Of a stretch of 64,000 nucleotides of DNA, positions 19,500-26,355 are shown in pieces. Source of the stretch: a virus; IMG/VR virus record IMGVR_UViG_3300020473_000011, positions 62,001-126,000 of that record, one strand, 5' to 3'. Numbering within the stretch: the first letter of the stretch is position 1; each line of letters starts with the position of its first letter. The translations under genes and the position numbers were made by a program. The notes below the pieces were generated by a model. The model was not told where the DNA came from. It worked only from the letters and a program-made list of their open reading frames with translations, and did no database searches.

Positions 19500-19931
19500 A
19501 TGAAAACGAAAGACATCACAAAACACACTGAGCTGCCCGCTAAGGGGTCTTTAGCTGATGGGGCACTAAAGGTATTCGCAGCCTTCTTAGAAGGCCATAT
19601 AATCAAAGCTGGTGGGTCTGACTACCGTTACGCACGCAAAGACGACGAGCTTTTCGAAGACGATGACCGAATCTACGTGGCGACCGAGTCAGGCTTCTTC
19701 CAGCGCTACGATAGTTTTAGTGGTGGCGAAACAAAACCAAGCAGTTTTCGCTGGCTCCGCGTGGCGAACTCAGTCGACAGCTTCCTGCATATCTTCGGCC
19801 TGATGAGCGAAGAAGAGGTCTTCGTCGCAATCGGCAATCGAGCACTGACCAACATCAATGTTGAGGCCGCTCGGACACGTCGTATGCAGACGTCGAGCGA
19901 GAACCGCGTTAACACACCACGCTCGCGATAA
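19500..19931 (+). CDS. hypothetical protein, 143 aa
   Basis: An in-frame upstream start at 19458 would overlap the previous gene; ATG 19500 has GGGAAG 8 nt upstream. The middle is aromatic and acidic (DDELFEDDDRIYVATESGFFQRYD), the C-terminus basic (ARTRRMQTSSENRVN). No family recognised. Followed by the terminator at 19977. Confidence 0.7.
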   Translation: MKTKDITKHTELPAKGSLADGALKVFAAFLEGHIIKAGGSDYRYARKDDELFEDDDRIYVATESGFFQRYDSFSGGETKPSSFRWLRVANSVDSFLHIFGLMSEEEVFVAIGNRALTNINVEAARTRRMQTSSENRVNTPRSR

Positions 19932-19976
19932 AGAATACTGGGCACAGTTATATGCAACGTTAATTAACTCAAACCC

Positions 19977-20000
19977 AAGGGAGCCTCGTGCTCCCTTTTT
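19977..20000 (+). terminator. intrinsic terminator after 19500-19931
   Basis: AAGGGAGC, a 5-nt loop, GCTCCC and a T-run. The same AAAGGGAGC/GCTCCCTTTT design recurs at 26329, 38528 and 40047 after other rightward genes. Confidence 0.85.
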
Positions 20001-20070
20001 CATTGTACAATGACCTAAATCAATAAATTAACTAAATCTCGTTGACAATTTAGTTAATTGCAATCAAAAT
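20001..20070 (+). promoter_or_regulatory. promoter with two different palindromic operators for the 20106 HTH gene
   Basis: A perfect operator CATTGTACAATG lies at 20001-20012. Further on, TTAACTAAAT (20028-20037) and ATTTAGTTAA (20048-20057) form a perfect 10-bp inverted repeat with a 10-bp gap. The -35 box TTGACA (20042-20047) lies in the gap; a plausible -10 (CAAAAT, 20065-20070) follows at 17 bp. The second palindrome occurs only here, so it is probably the gene's own operator. Confidence 0.7.
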
Positions 20071-20105
20071 ACACGCAATTGAAACAAAGATTACGAGTAG
20101 CCCCT

Positions 20106-21095
20106 ATGGCCGACAGTCGAGAATACATTGAACTGGCTTTAAAGCTTTTAAAATGTAACCAAAAAGAATTAGCAGCGAAGCTAGATGTCTCCCCTGCCCA
20201 AATCACAAAGTGGAAGCAAGGCGAGAAAATGTCCGACGAAATGCAGCGTCGCATCGTAGCACTTGTAGATCTCGACCCTAACGAGATAGACTCCACTGGC
20301 TTCCCTCACATAAAGCTCATGACAGGTAGCGAAGAGACTGCCACCTTGTGGTGCGCCGTGATTAATTACACAGCCACGCTCGTACATAATGAATCAAAGG
20401 ATTGGTATGTGTGCGATGATCTTATGAAGGATGGGTACACGCTGGCGCGTAAGGTGCTCGACGTCGTGTCATCAGTTGGCATAGACATCACGATAAAACC
20501 TGATGGCCATCTTTATCTTGCGGATGTTGAGCCAATAGAAGAAAACCTACCGCTCATCAACGAAAAATACCGCATGTTGATCGAGTTGGATTTCATCAGA
20601 CGACTGCTTAGGGCTTATGTTTGCGTGCATGCGTGGGTGAGTACATTTATAGAGCCGACACTAGACGAACTAGGTGACATCTACCCGCTTGGGAACAAAG
20701 TCATCACAGACGTTTATGAGAACCTAATGCGTGTCGCGCTATTGAAAATTGTCTATGATCCAAACGACGAGTATCGGCACATACTTGACATAGCAAAGGC
20801 GAGTGCGCAGAACCTTGTTGATTACGCCCATGTAATTAAGCGCTTCAAGAGACTGGTAGCAAGCACCTCGTTACCGTTTTTAGCTGAGTACGACGAACTG
20901 CTTGTAAGTTCATATCATACGCTACGGGAAGACCTGCTACACGTACGTGATTCACTCCCTGCTAGTGGCCACCCAGACATTTACCAAAATGAGCTGCTAC
21001 GAAAGACCCGCGAGAATAATGCCATGCTACGGCTCGTGTGCGAAAAGCTCGGGATCCGCGAGGGCGACGTCTATAACCAGCTTAATAGTTTATAG
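20106..21095 (+). CDS. XRE-type HTH regulator with large C-terminal domain, 329 aa
   Basis: Residues ~13-50 form a classic helix-turn-helix: NQKELAAKLDVSPAQITKWK, followed by GEKMSDEMQRRIVALVDLD. The remaining ~270 residues are helical with no recognised domain; the very end (LVCEKLGIREGDVYN) is again helical. ATG 20106 is preferred to the upstream TTG at 20058, which lies in the promoter. The flanking palindrome suggests autoregulation. It could be the repressor of the TTGTACAA operators or an unrelated regulator; sequence alone cannot tell. Confidence 0.75.
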   Translation: MADSREYIELALKLLKCNQKELAAKLDVSPAQITKWKQGEKMSDEMQRRIVALVDLDPNEIDSTGFPHIKLMTGSEETATLWCAVINYTATLVHNESKDWYVCDDLMKDGYTLARKVLDVVSSVGIDITIKPDGHLYLADVEPIEENLPLINEKYRMLIELDFIRRLLRAYVCVHAWVSTFIEPTLDELGDIYPLGNKVITDVYENLMRVALLKIVYDPNDEYRHILDIAKASAQNLVDYAHVIKRFKRLVASTSLPFLAEYDELLVSSYHTLREDLLHVRDSLPASGHPDIYQNELLRKTRENNAMLRLVCEKLGIREGDVYNQLNSL

Positions 21096-21098
21096 CGC

Positions 21099-21117
21099 CC
21101 CGCACAGGACAGTCGCA
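21099..21117. repeat. 19-bp direct repeat, copy 1 (copy 2 at 21381-21399)
   Basis: CCCGCACAGGACAGTCGCA occurs twice in the same orientation, 282 bp apart. It may mark a past duplication or insertion; no transposase or target duplication accompanies it. Confidence 0.8.
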
Positions 21118-21380
21118 CTGATAGCTTAGGTTATTGGTCTTCTGTCCTTTTTGCTTATTGGCCATGGGCGATTGGCCTCGCGCACGTGAGTGCTCCCTTA
21201 TGGTCATTACCCATCATCACTTCATCACTTCTTTGTATCTTACCCTCTTTGATGTACACCTACTTGCATGCTTATCTTCTTACATTATTAGCGAATGCAG
21301 CGCTTAATAATGCCGAAAAAATTTTTTTCGACCCTATTAAACAGAGTTTAACGGTTTGGCACCGCAGGTTTATTGGTGCG

Positions 21381-21399
21381 CCCGCACAGGACAGTCGCA
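21381..21399. repeat. 19-bp direct repeat, copy 2
   Basis: Exact copy of 21099-21117; see that entry. Confidence 0.8.
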
Positions 21400-21425
21400 A
21401 CCCCGCCTGTCGAAAACTCGCATAC

Positions 21426-21455
21426 AAAATTGGGAGCCTGCTGCTCCCAATTTTT
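21426..21455. terminator. strong bidirectional terminator
   Basis: 12-bp stem AAAATTGGGAGC / GCTCCCAATTTT with loop CTGCT and flanking A and T runs. Its core is the exact reverse complement of the core of the terminator at 21529. Confidence 0.8.
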
Positions 21456-21462
21456 CCACATT

Positions 21463-21500
21463 ACGTGATCGACCTAACGTGATCGACCTAGCGTGATCGA
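21463..21500. repeat. 14-bp tandem direct repeat, 2.7 copies
   Basis: ACGTGATCGACCTA at 21463-21476 and 21477-21490, then GCGTGATCGA from 21491. Sits between two inverted terminators; GATC is included in each unit. Possible protein-binding array. Confidence 0.75.
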
Positions 21501-21528
21501 GGCCAGCCACCTGCCCCCAGCCTGCGTC

Positions 21529-21564
21529 AAAAAAGAATGGGAGCAGCAGGCTCCCATTCTTTTT
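21529..21564. terminator. strong bidirectional terminator after 21573-22022
   Basis: 14-bp stem AAAAGAATGGGAGC / GCTCCCATTCTTTT, loop AGCAG, T-runs on both sides. Ends the leftward XRE/membrane protein operon. Confidence 0.85.
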
Positions 21565-21572
21565 CCATTGAG

Positions 21573-22022
21573 TTACGGCATGACGGCATACCAGACACAG
21601 AACATCGCCCCTTCCCCTATCAGCATGAGGATGGCCATAGGGAGCACAATACCGATGAGTGCCCCTGCCTTCGGGTCGCGGCCTGTATACCATGGCGCTT
21701 CGATGAGTCTCCATATCGGATGATTCATGAGGTTACTGTATCGGTAGAGGATGGCGAGTATTAACCCTGTGACGATGAATGAGGCACCCTGCGTGAACGG
21801 GACGAGCTGCCATAGGAGCACATGCAGTACAGCCAGTATGATTATATAGCCACCGAGACAGCCGTACAGCTTTTTAATAAGCTTACCGAGGCGGGTTCTT
21901 GGCTCGGGCAATCCGATTGGCTTCTTCTGCCTAGGCTCAGTCTGTTGGAATAGGCGTATTGTGTCGATCAGCTCTTCATGGCTCATGGCAGACTTCTTGT
22001 TATTACCATAGGGGTTAGTCAT
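21573..22022 (-). CDS. multi-pass membrane protein, 149 aa
   Basis: Start ATG 22022 overlaps the XRE gene by 8 bp (ATGACTAA). The N-terminal ~60 residues are cytoplasmic and charged (RQKKPIGLPEPRTRLGK). Three or four hydrophobic segments follow (YIIILAVLHVLLWQLV, SFIVTGLILAILYRY, LIGIVLPMAILMLIGEG). No transporter signature. Pairing with an XRE regulator resembles two-gene regulated membrane-effector modules; a role in exclusion or host membrane change is speculation. Confidence 0.7.
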   Translation of the reverse strand: MTNPYGNNKKSAMSHEELIDTIRLFQQTEPRQKKPIGLPEPRTRLGKLIKKLYGCLGGYIIILAVLHVLLWQLVPFTQGASFIVTGLILAILYRYSNLMNHPIWRLIEAPWYTGRDPKAGALIGIVLPMAILMLIGEGAMFCVWYAVMP

Positions 22023-22347
22023 GGTCGGGTTCCTCGTTATTCTTAAAGAGCGCATCAATCTCTTCGTTCAGGGCTTTCATCTTATCTGACGTAAAGTACT
22101 GCGCTAGGTCGTCGGTCTCGTTTATGTTGTTAGTATGCGCTACATGTGGGTTTGTCGGTGCAAGGTCTATACGAAGGTTCAAAGTTCGCAGGTACTTCTC
22201 TAGGTACTTAATACCACCCTCAAAGGTACCGTTCTCCATCTGGGAAATCTGGCGTCTACCAATACCAAGTATCTCGGCTACCTGCTCTTGGGTAAGCGAC
22301 TTCTTTTTACGGGCGGCGGCAAGTACGCTCCCATCATATAAGGGCAT
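22015..22347 (-). CDS. XRE-family HTH transcriptional regulator, 110 aa
   Basis: ATG 22347 has GAGGATT 6 nt upstream, better than the upstream frame start at 22389. Residues ~12-45 form an HTH: SLTQEQVAEILGIGRRQISQ, MENGTFEGGIKYLEKYL. The C-terminal half (~60-110) is acidic and may mediate dimerisation or partner binding. Three TATATGGTAAC-type sites upstream are likely its operators. Confidence 0.78.
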   Translation of the reverse strand: MPLYDGSVLAAARKKKSLTQEQVAEILGIGRRQISQMENGTFEGGIKYLEKYLRTLNLRIDLAPTNPHVAHTNNINETDDLAQYFTSDKMKALNEEIDALFKNNEEPDHD

Positions 22348-22373
22348 GCTGAATCCTCGTCTATGCGCACTGT

Positions 22374-22448
22374 GCCTATATGGTAACAAACAGCTGTAAT
22401 GCGCCTATATAGTAAACTTTTAAGCGATTGTTACTATATGGTAGCAAT
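22374..22448. promoter_or_regulatory. three related operator sites upstream of the XRE gene
   Basis: Related sequences CTATATGGTAAC (~22376-22387), CTATATAGTAAAC (~22404-22416) and the near-palindrome TTGTTACTATATGGTAGCAA (22428-22447; 16 of 20 positions self-complementary). Their spacing next to the start of the XRE gene is typical of autoregulation. They differ from the TTGTACAA operators. Confidence 0.65.
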
Positions 22449-22533
22449 GCGCGTATCAAAGTGTCGGTGTACTGTCGTAGTATCAACGGGCGAAGAATAA
22501 CGGAAGGTGGGCAAGTTGTCTATGGGGGAAAAT

Positions 22534-22612
22534 AAAAACGACTGCAAGAAAACGACTGCACCCCTAGGATATTCGTAAATCTCAAAAAACGACTGCACAA
22601 AAGACGACTGCA
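22534..22612 (+). repeat. iteron cluster 1: four AAAACGACTGCA-type repeats
   Basis: Copies at 22534-22546, 22549-22560, 22584-22597 and 22599-22612, all in one orientation; core-to-core distances are 14, 37 and 15 bp. Same repeat as the larger cluster at 24545-24784. Confidence 0.85.
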
Positions 22613-22692
22613 TGTTCTATGTGGGCAGTGCGTTGTACAATGATTGCGATGTAATGTGCGATGCCGCAGGGGGTTAGCTGTCGAGTAGGTCA

Positions 22693-22721
22693 TTGACACG
22701 GCTATGGGTCGTTGCTAAAGT
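22693..22721 (+). promoter_or_regulatory. promoter for the 22826 operon
   Basis: TTGACA (22693-22698), 17 bp, TAAAGT (22716-22721). The same TTGACA-N17-TAAAGT form recurs at 33034-33062 (+) and 31352-31380 (-). Operator CGTTGTACAATG lies 50 bp upstream. Confidence 0.75.
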
Positions 22722-22825
22722 GCCCGCCTGACTAATGCGCTGTGTAATGTACTAGGTGCTGTGCGTTAGTTATACCGAGACATAGATAACGTCAAAACGA
22801 CAATGAATAACATATAGGTTATTGT

Positions 22826-23554
22826 ATGAAACTTACGATTGCTAATGAGCTGCCGCCACTCCCAAATAGCGATAGACTCGTTCCGATGAAGCAAGCGCCC
22901 TCACGTCTAGTAAGAAGTAATGGCACGCTGGCTATAGTGAAAGACCCGTATCAGGATGAACACGGCGAACTACGTATGGATGTCCTGTGCTTACTCGAAC
23001 ATAAAATCAGTAAGGTGAAACTCAAAGGGAATGGCTGTGGTATCTGCTTCCAAAAAGGACGACTGCACTATCTCAAAGAGTTCGACAGTGTTGTGGCCTA
23101 TACGGAACCTACGCACTCTAAAGTGATTAATCTGGCTGAGGTAGAAGACGATGTCATGACCCTCTTGTCGGAGTTCTACACGGTTGGCGATGGCTTCGAC
23201 ATTGCGGGCATCACGTTACCAATCAGTGCTGACGAATCTGCTGACGATGCTCAGGCACTACATGACCTATTCACAGCCCCTAAACAGCCCCTAACGCTCA
23301 TTTACCACATCACCCCTCTGAAACGTACCAATAAACACAATAGAACGCTTGAGGTGCGATACAGCGTGGCTACCCGTTGCTACTCACTACGCTATCTGGT
23401 CTCTATGCAGGCTCCGACGGTACTCAGCCTTAAACTCGATGCTGACACGGCACCGAACGTTGTACGCAACTTTCTTATGATGGCGCTGGCACACTTTGAT
23501 GATGCACTCGACCAAGACCACGCTAACCCTGCGGGTACTGGGGACGCAGCATGA
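22826..23554 (+). CDS. hypothetical protein, 242 aa, paralog of 23750-24514
   Basis: No known family. Distantly similar to the gene two downstream: SNGTLAIVKDPY versus SNGSFALITKPY near residue 32, a following VDVLCLLEHKISKVKL versus VDVLDHYTGNINSVKL, then RLHYLKEF versus GTHYLDDF. Contains one iteron inside the coding sequence (23052-23067). Ends with an ATGA overlap with the 58-aa gene. Lying within the iteron field, it might bind or act at these repeats; this is inference. Confidence 0.75.
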   Translation: MKLTIANELPPLPNSDRLVPMKQAPSRLVRSNGTLAIVKDPYQDEHGELRMDVLCLLEHKISKVKLKGNGCGICFQKGRLHYLKEFDSVVAYTEPTHSKVINLAEVEDDVMTLLSEFYTVGDGFDIAGITLPISADESADDAQALHDLFTAPKQPLTLIYHITPLKRTNKHNRTLEVRYSVATRCYSLRYLVSMQAPTVLSLKLDADTAPNVVRNFLMMALAHFDDALDQDHANPAGTGDAA

Positions 23555-23727
23555 AGACCTTGGAAAGCATGATTTACGATGCCGACGTAAAGCGTAGCCT
23601 GTGGGAAGACATCGCGAATGACCCACAAGCACTGGCAGATCGAGGCAAGACCCGTGAAGAAGCCCTGTACCAAATGAATTACTTTGAAGGTAGATTGGAC
23701 GCCCTGCGCGAGTTCCAGTCTCTTTAG
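23551..23727 (+). CDS. small hypothetical protein, 58 aa
   Basis: Starts at ATG 23551, overlapping the previous stop as ATGA, and ends at TAG 23725-23727. Sequence begins MKTLESMIYDADVKRSLWED and is helical and charged throughout. The overlap and codon use support a real, translationally coupled gene. Confidence 0.7.
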   Translation: MKTLESMIYDADVKRSLWEDIANDPQALADRGKTREEALYQMNYFEGRLDALREFQSL

Positions 23728-23739
23728 AAAACGACTGCA
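23728..23739 (+). repeat. single iteron between 23551-23727 and 23750
   Basis: AAAACGACTGCA starts one base after the TAG of the small gene and ends 10 bp before the next start codon. Confidence 0.8.
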
Positions 23740-23749
23740 TAACGAGACG

Positions 23750-24514
23750 ATGATAATGATGAATGCAATAACACAAAGCCACTATATCGGCGTGGATATG
23801 GCCAATGGGCAAGACCAATCGGTAATGACACGCTTCCAACGATGTAAGAGTAATGGCAGCTTTGCACTGATAACAAAGCCCTACGAGAAGAAGCAGCACC
23901 CGAACCAACAAGGCGGGCTTGACCTGTATGTGGATGTACTCGACCACTACACGGGCAATATCAATAGCGTGAAACTGTACGAGAATAAGCGCGGCTTACA
24001 CTTTAAGAAGAGCGGCACACACTACCTTGATGACTTCACTAAAGATGCGGTCTATGTCCCGTACCAAACGAAAATCCTGTACGACGTGCAAACAGCGGTG
24101 GGTCACATCAATAGCATTGCAGTGGCGCTTGACTGCATCGTTGATACGTCACGTGTCACCATATCTGAGGTACCCCATGCGGATGAACTGTCTGTTGATG
24201 AGAGTGCGATGACACGGTTGGCCTTCTCAGGGGGTATGCCCCTCATGGCGTATCTTAAAAACACCCTTGTCCAACGCTACACCTTCGCGCTGACAGGCAC
24301 CAACAAAGACATCCGAATCAATATCGAGCTTTCGACAGGTGCACTGACGGCATACTCTGTGTCGACGAACCGATGGTACCAACTCGATGTCCTTGCGAAT
24401 GCCCCTGACTCAGCCCTACTGCCTGCATTGGTTCGCACTATCAATGACATTGATGAAGAGGCTATCCGTGATGATGTATTTTCGGTACACGGAGACAAAG
24501 CCTACATCGAGTAA
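23750..24514 (+). CDS. hypothetical protein, 254 aa, paralog of 22826-23554
   Basis: Start chosen at ATG 23750 after ACGAGACG; ATGs at 23756 and 23759 are alternatives. The shared core with its paralog spans residues ~30-110 and again a C-terminal helical segment (LVRTINDIDEEAIRD versus LMMALAHFDDALDQD). No catalytic motif found. Immediately followed by the nine-copy iteron array, a placing typical of an initiator or DNA-binding protein next to its sites, though no replication-initiator family is recognised. Confidence 0.72.
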   Translation: MIMMNAITQSHYIGVDMANGQDQSVMTRFQRCKSNGSFALITKPYEKKQHPNQQGGLDLYVDVLDHYTGNINSVKLYENKRGLHFKKSGTHYLDDFTKDAVYVPYQTKILYDVQTAVGHINSIAVALDCIVDTSRVTISEVPHADELSVDESAMTRLAFSGGMPLMAYLKNTLVQRYTFALTGTNKDIRINIELSTGALTAYSVSTNRWYQLDVLANAPDSALLPALVRTINDIDEEAIRDDVFSVHGDKAYIE

Positions 24515-24544
24515 AAGCTAGCCCCTTATTTGGCAGGTGGTGTG

Positions 24545-24784
24545 AAAAAGACGACTGCACTCAAAAGACGACTGCACCCCATCTGCCCTGTACCCCGCTC
24601 AAAAGACGACTGCATAACACGCTTCAATAAAACGACTGCATTACTGACACCTGTAACCCTGAAATAAAACGACTGCAAAAAGACGACTGCACTCATATTC
24701 TATAGGGGGTGGTGAAAAAGACGACTGCACTCAAAAGACGACTGCACCTGTAGACTGACCCCACCCCTCGAAAAGACGACTGCA
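24545..24784 (+). repeat. iteron array 2: nine AAAAGACGACTGCA repeats
   Basis: All on one strand: 24545-24559, 24563-24576, 24601-24614, 24629-24640, 24666-24677, 24677-24691, 24715-24729, 24733-24746, 24771-24784. Core spacings are 17, 38, 26, 37, 14, 38, 17, 38 bp. The first three and last three copies belong to a duplicated unit of about 80 bp (from ~24537 and ~24707). The pattern fits plasmid or phage origin iterons or a partition site better than CRISPR. Confidence 0.88.
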
Positions 24785-24795
24785 TATCTGCTAAT

Positions 24796-24838
24796 CGTTG
24801 TACAAAGCTCTTGTGCCGCAGTGGTTTTCTGATACACT
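24796..24838 (+). promoter_or_regulatory. operator and promoter for the macro-domain gene
   Basis: Operator CGTTGTACAAAG (24796-24807), then TTGTGC (24811-24816), 16 bp, TACACT (24833-24838). The -35 box overlaps element 2 (GTGCCGCAG), as in the promoters at 37315, 38795 and 40206. Confidence 0.7.
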
Positions 24839-24886
24839 GGCGTCAACTAACCGACTAACACTAAACGATAATAGGAGCTGAGACCG

Positions 24887-25450
24887 ATGACAGCCATTAA
24901 CTATTCTGCGGGCTGCTTTGTTCGCGCCATCAAAAGCGGTGACCTCGATGCAGCCGCCCAGCAATCAAACGCTCAGTGCAGTATGACCAGTGGCCTTGCC
25001 CCAGTGCTTGCTGCTGAATACCCGCAAATCAAAGAGGCTGACGAAAAGTACAGTGCAGTCTTTAGCCCTGAGAAGAAAATGGGCACCTTCTCGCGCTGCC
25101 TGATGTGGGTCAACCAGAACCGCCCTGTCACCTTCTTTAACCTGTATGGCCAGCTAGACCGCAGCTCCAAACGAACGGCTGATGATGTTATCCGTGATTA
25201 TGCCTACCTTGAGCAGGCACTCGATACGATGGCAACTGACCTGCTTGATAACTTGAATGGGCGCTTGCACGTAGGCTTCCCGTTAATTGGCTGCGGCCGT
25301 GCTGGTGGTGATTGGGCTATCGTATCGCGTATGATTGAAACGGCCGTGTGTGCCAAAGGCATTAAGGTCACCGTGTTCGTGCCTGATGAAAAGTCCCAGC
25401 AAAAAGTGCGCGCTATCTATCCCTACGTCCACTTTGCTCAAGACGAATAG
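24887..25450 (+). CDS. macro-domain protein (ADP-ribose binding/hydrolase-like), 187 aa
   Basis: The C-terminal half has the macro-domain pattern: hydrophobic strand RLHVGFPLIGCGRAGGDWA (~126-144), the G-x-G-x-A/G-G phosphate-binding loop, then an amphipathic helix and VTVFVPDE. The N-terminal part (GCFVRAIKSGDLDAAAQQSN) fits the first strand and helix. Family members bind ADP-ribose or remove it from proteins or nucleic acids; phage versions include Appr-1''-p phosphatase-like proteins. In a phage it could repair tRNA-splicing by-products or reverse defensive ADP-ribosylation. Start follows AGGAGCTGAGACCG. Iterons lie on both sides. Confidence 0.75.
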   Translation: MTAINYSAGCFVRAIKSGDLDAAAQQSNAQCSMTSGLAPVLAAEYPQIKEADEKYSAVFSPEKKMGTFSRCLMWVNQNRPVTFFNLYGQLDRSSKRTADDVIRDYAYLEQALDTMATDLLDNLNGRLHVGFPLIGCGRAGGDWAIVSRMIETAVCAKGIKVTVFVPDEKSQQKVRAIYPYVHFAQDE

Positions 25451-25501
25451 ACAAACGAAAGGTAAAAAACAAAGCTAAGTAATAATGAGGGTACGGGGGT
25501 C

Positions 25502-25618
25502 AAAAAGACGACTGCATCCAAAAGACGACTGCATGTTTTGGTTTAATGGCCAAGACAAAAGACACACTAAAGGGAGTATAGGCTCCCTTTCACACCCTCA
25601 CCTAGAAAAACGACTGCA
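25502..25618 (+). repeat. iteron cluster 3: three repeats
   Basis: Copies at 25502-25516, 25520-25533 (core spacing 17 bp, as in array 2) and 25606-25618. A terminator (25569-25590) lies between the second and third. Confidence 0.85.
25569..25590 (+). terminator. terminator after the macro-domain gene
   Basis: AAAGGGAG, 6-nt loop, CTCCCTTT. The T-run is short, so termination may be partial. Confidence 0.6.
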
Positions 25619-25620
25619 CT

Positions 25621-25650
25621 CGTTGTACAATGATTTCTTTTACTACTAAT
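25621..25650 (+). promoter_or_regulatory. operator and weak promoter for 25664-26308
   Basis: Operator CGTTGTACAATGA (25621-25633). TTGTAC can serve as -35 with TACTAA 15 bp later as a poor -10. The close distance to the start codon fits direct control. Confidence 0.5.
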
Positions 25651-25663
25651 CGAGACACTGACC

Positions 25664-26308
25664 ATGAGCAGAGCAACCCAAATCCTTGAGCGCGTATCTA
25701 TTATCTCTTACGACTTTGACATCAACAAAGTACTGGATGATGACGGCCGCCCACTTCCAAAAAAATTACTACGTGACATGGAGCGCGCTGATAAAGTTGA
25801 GCTTCGTAACCATGGCCAAGAGCTAACGGGTTACCGTGGCAACCGTATCGTATTTACGGCAGCGGGCTATGTTGAAGATGAAGGCTTAGACAAGGGTCAC
25901 TTCCTGATGGATAGCTACTTCTCAAAAGAGTTCGCGCTAAGCCAAACAATGACCGACGGCAAGCTTGTAGCAAACACCATCAATGGTGATAAGTTCAACG
26001 AAGCGTACGACGAAGAGCTTAAACACAAAGCGCTTAAATTTAAGCTGGTAACTGACACCGAAGCCAGTATCTCTGAGCTACTGACTAAGAAGCAGCTTGA
26101 CGCTGTCGTTACCGCGCATGACCTGTTCGATGGCAATAAGCGCGAAGTGTACGTGAATAGCTACGACAAGGAGACGCGTATTGGCTTCTCTGTGGCAATG
26201 AATGCGAGCTTACGTCTATCAGGTGATGACATCAAGAAACTTGATAAGTGTGGCTTTAAGTCAATCATCAAAGATAATGCAGGTGTGTCAGTTTACTTTG
26301 ACGCATAA
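25664..26308 (+). CDS. hypothetical protein, 214 aa
   Basis: Begins MSRATQILERVSIISYDFD. Mixed alpha/beta composition, two similar-looking segments, no membrane segment and no recognised motif. It is a single-gene transcript between the third iteron cluster and the terminator at 26329, preceded by its own operator. Confidence 0.72.
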   Translation: MSRATQILERVSIISYDFDINKVLDDDGRPLPKKLLRDMERADKVELRNHGQELTGYRGNRIVFTAAGYVEDEGLDKGHFLMDSYFSKEFALSQTMTDGKLVANTINGDKFNEAYDEELKHKALKFKLVTDTEASISELLTKKQLDAVVTAHDLFDGNKREVYVNSYDKETRIGFSVAMNASLRLSGDDIKKLDKCGFKSIIKDNAGVSVYFDA

Positions 26309-26328
26309 GCCTAACGGCCGTGCATAAG

Positions 26329-26354
26329 AAAGGGAGCCTTGCGCTCCCTTTTTT
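26329..26354. terminator. terminator between converging genes
   Basis: AAGGGAGC, 5-nt loop, GCTCCCTTTTTT. Serves the gene at 25664 and, with a weaker T-tract on the other strand, the leftward operon ending at 26356. Confidence 0.85.
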
Positions 26355-26355
26355 G

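Larger units (their letters stand above)
21096..21572. other. 477-bp non-coding region with terminators and repeats
   Basis: No convincing gene. It holds a loose hairpin after the HTH gene (AGGACAG 21107 / CTGTCCTTTTT 21142), a 19-bp direct repeat at 21099-21117 and 21381-21399, an AT palindrome at 21314-21330, three copies of CGTGATCGA and two mirror-image terminators. The 98-codon open frame from 21186 lacks a ribosome site and spans a terminator, so it was not called. Confidence 0.7.
22390..22825. other. non-coding region with iterons, operator and promoter
   Basis: Contains the right-hand XRE operators, four AAAACGACTGCA-type repeats (22534-22612), operator CGTTGTACAATG (22631-22642), an element-2-like GCCGCAGG (22663), and the promoter at 22693-22721. 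No gene seen. Confidence 0.75.
24515..24886. other. 372-bp non-coding region: iteron array plus promoter
   Basis: Holds nine iterons (24545-24784), then operator CGTTGTACAAAG, an element-2-overlapping promoter and the leader of the macro-domain gene. No coding sequence. Confidence 0.85.

Noticed and set aside
21186-21482. 98-codon rightward open frame
   Set aside because: No ATG with a ribosome site, runs through a strong terminator hairpin and a 19-bp repeat, and its composition is unlike the neighbours.
22534-25618. Possible CRISPR array
   Set aside because: The repeat is only 12-15 bp, spacing is irregular, copies lie inside genes and next to promoters, and there are no cas genes.
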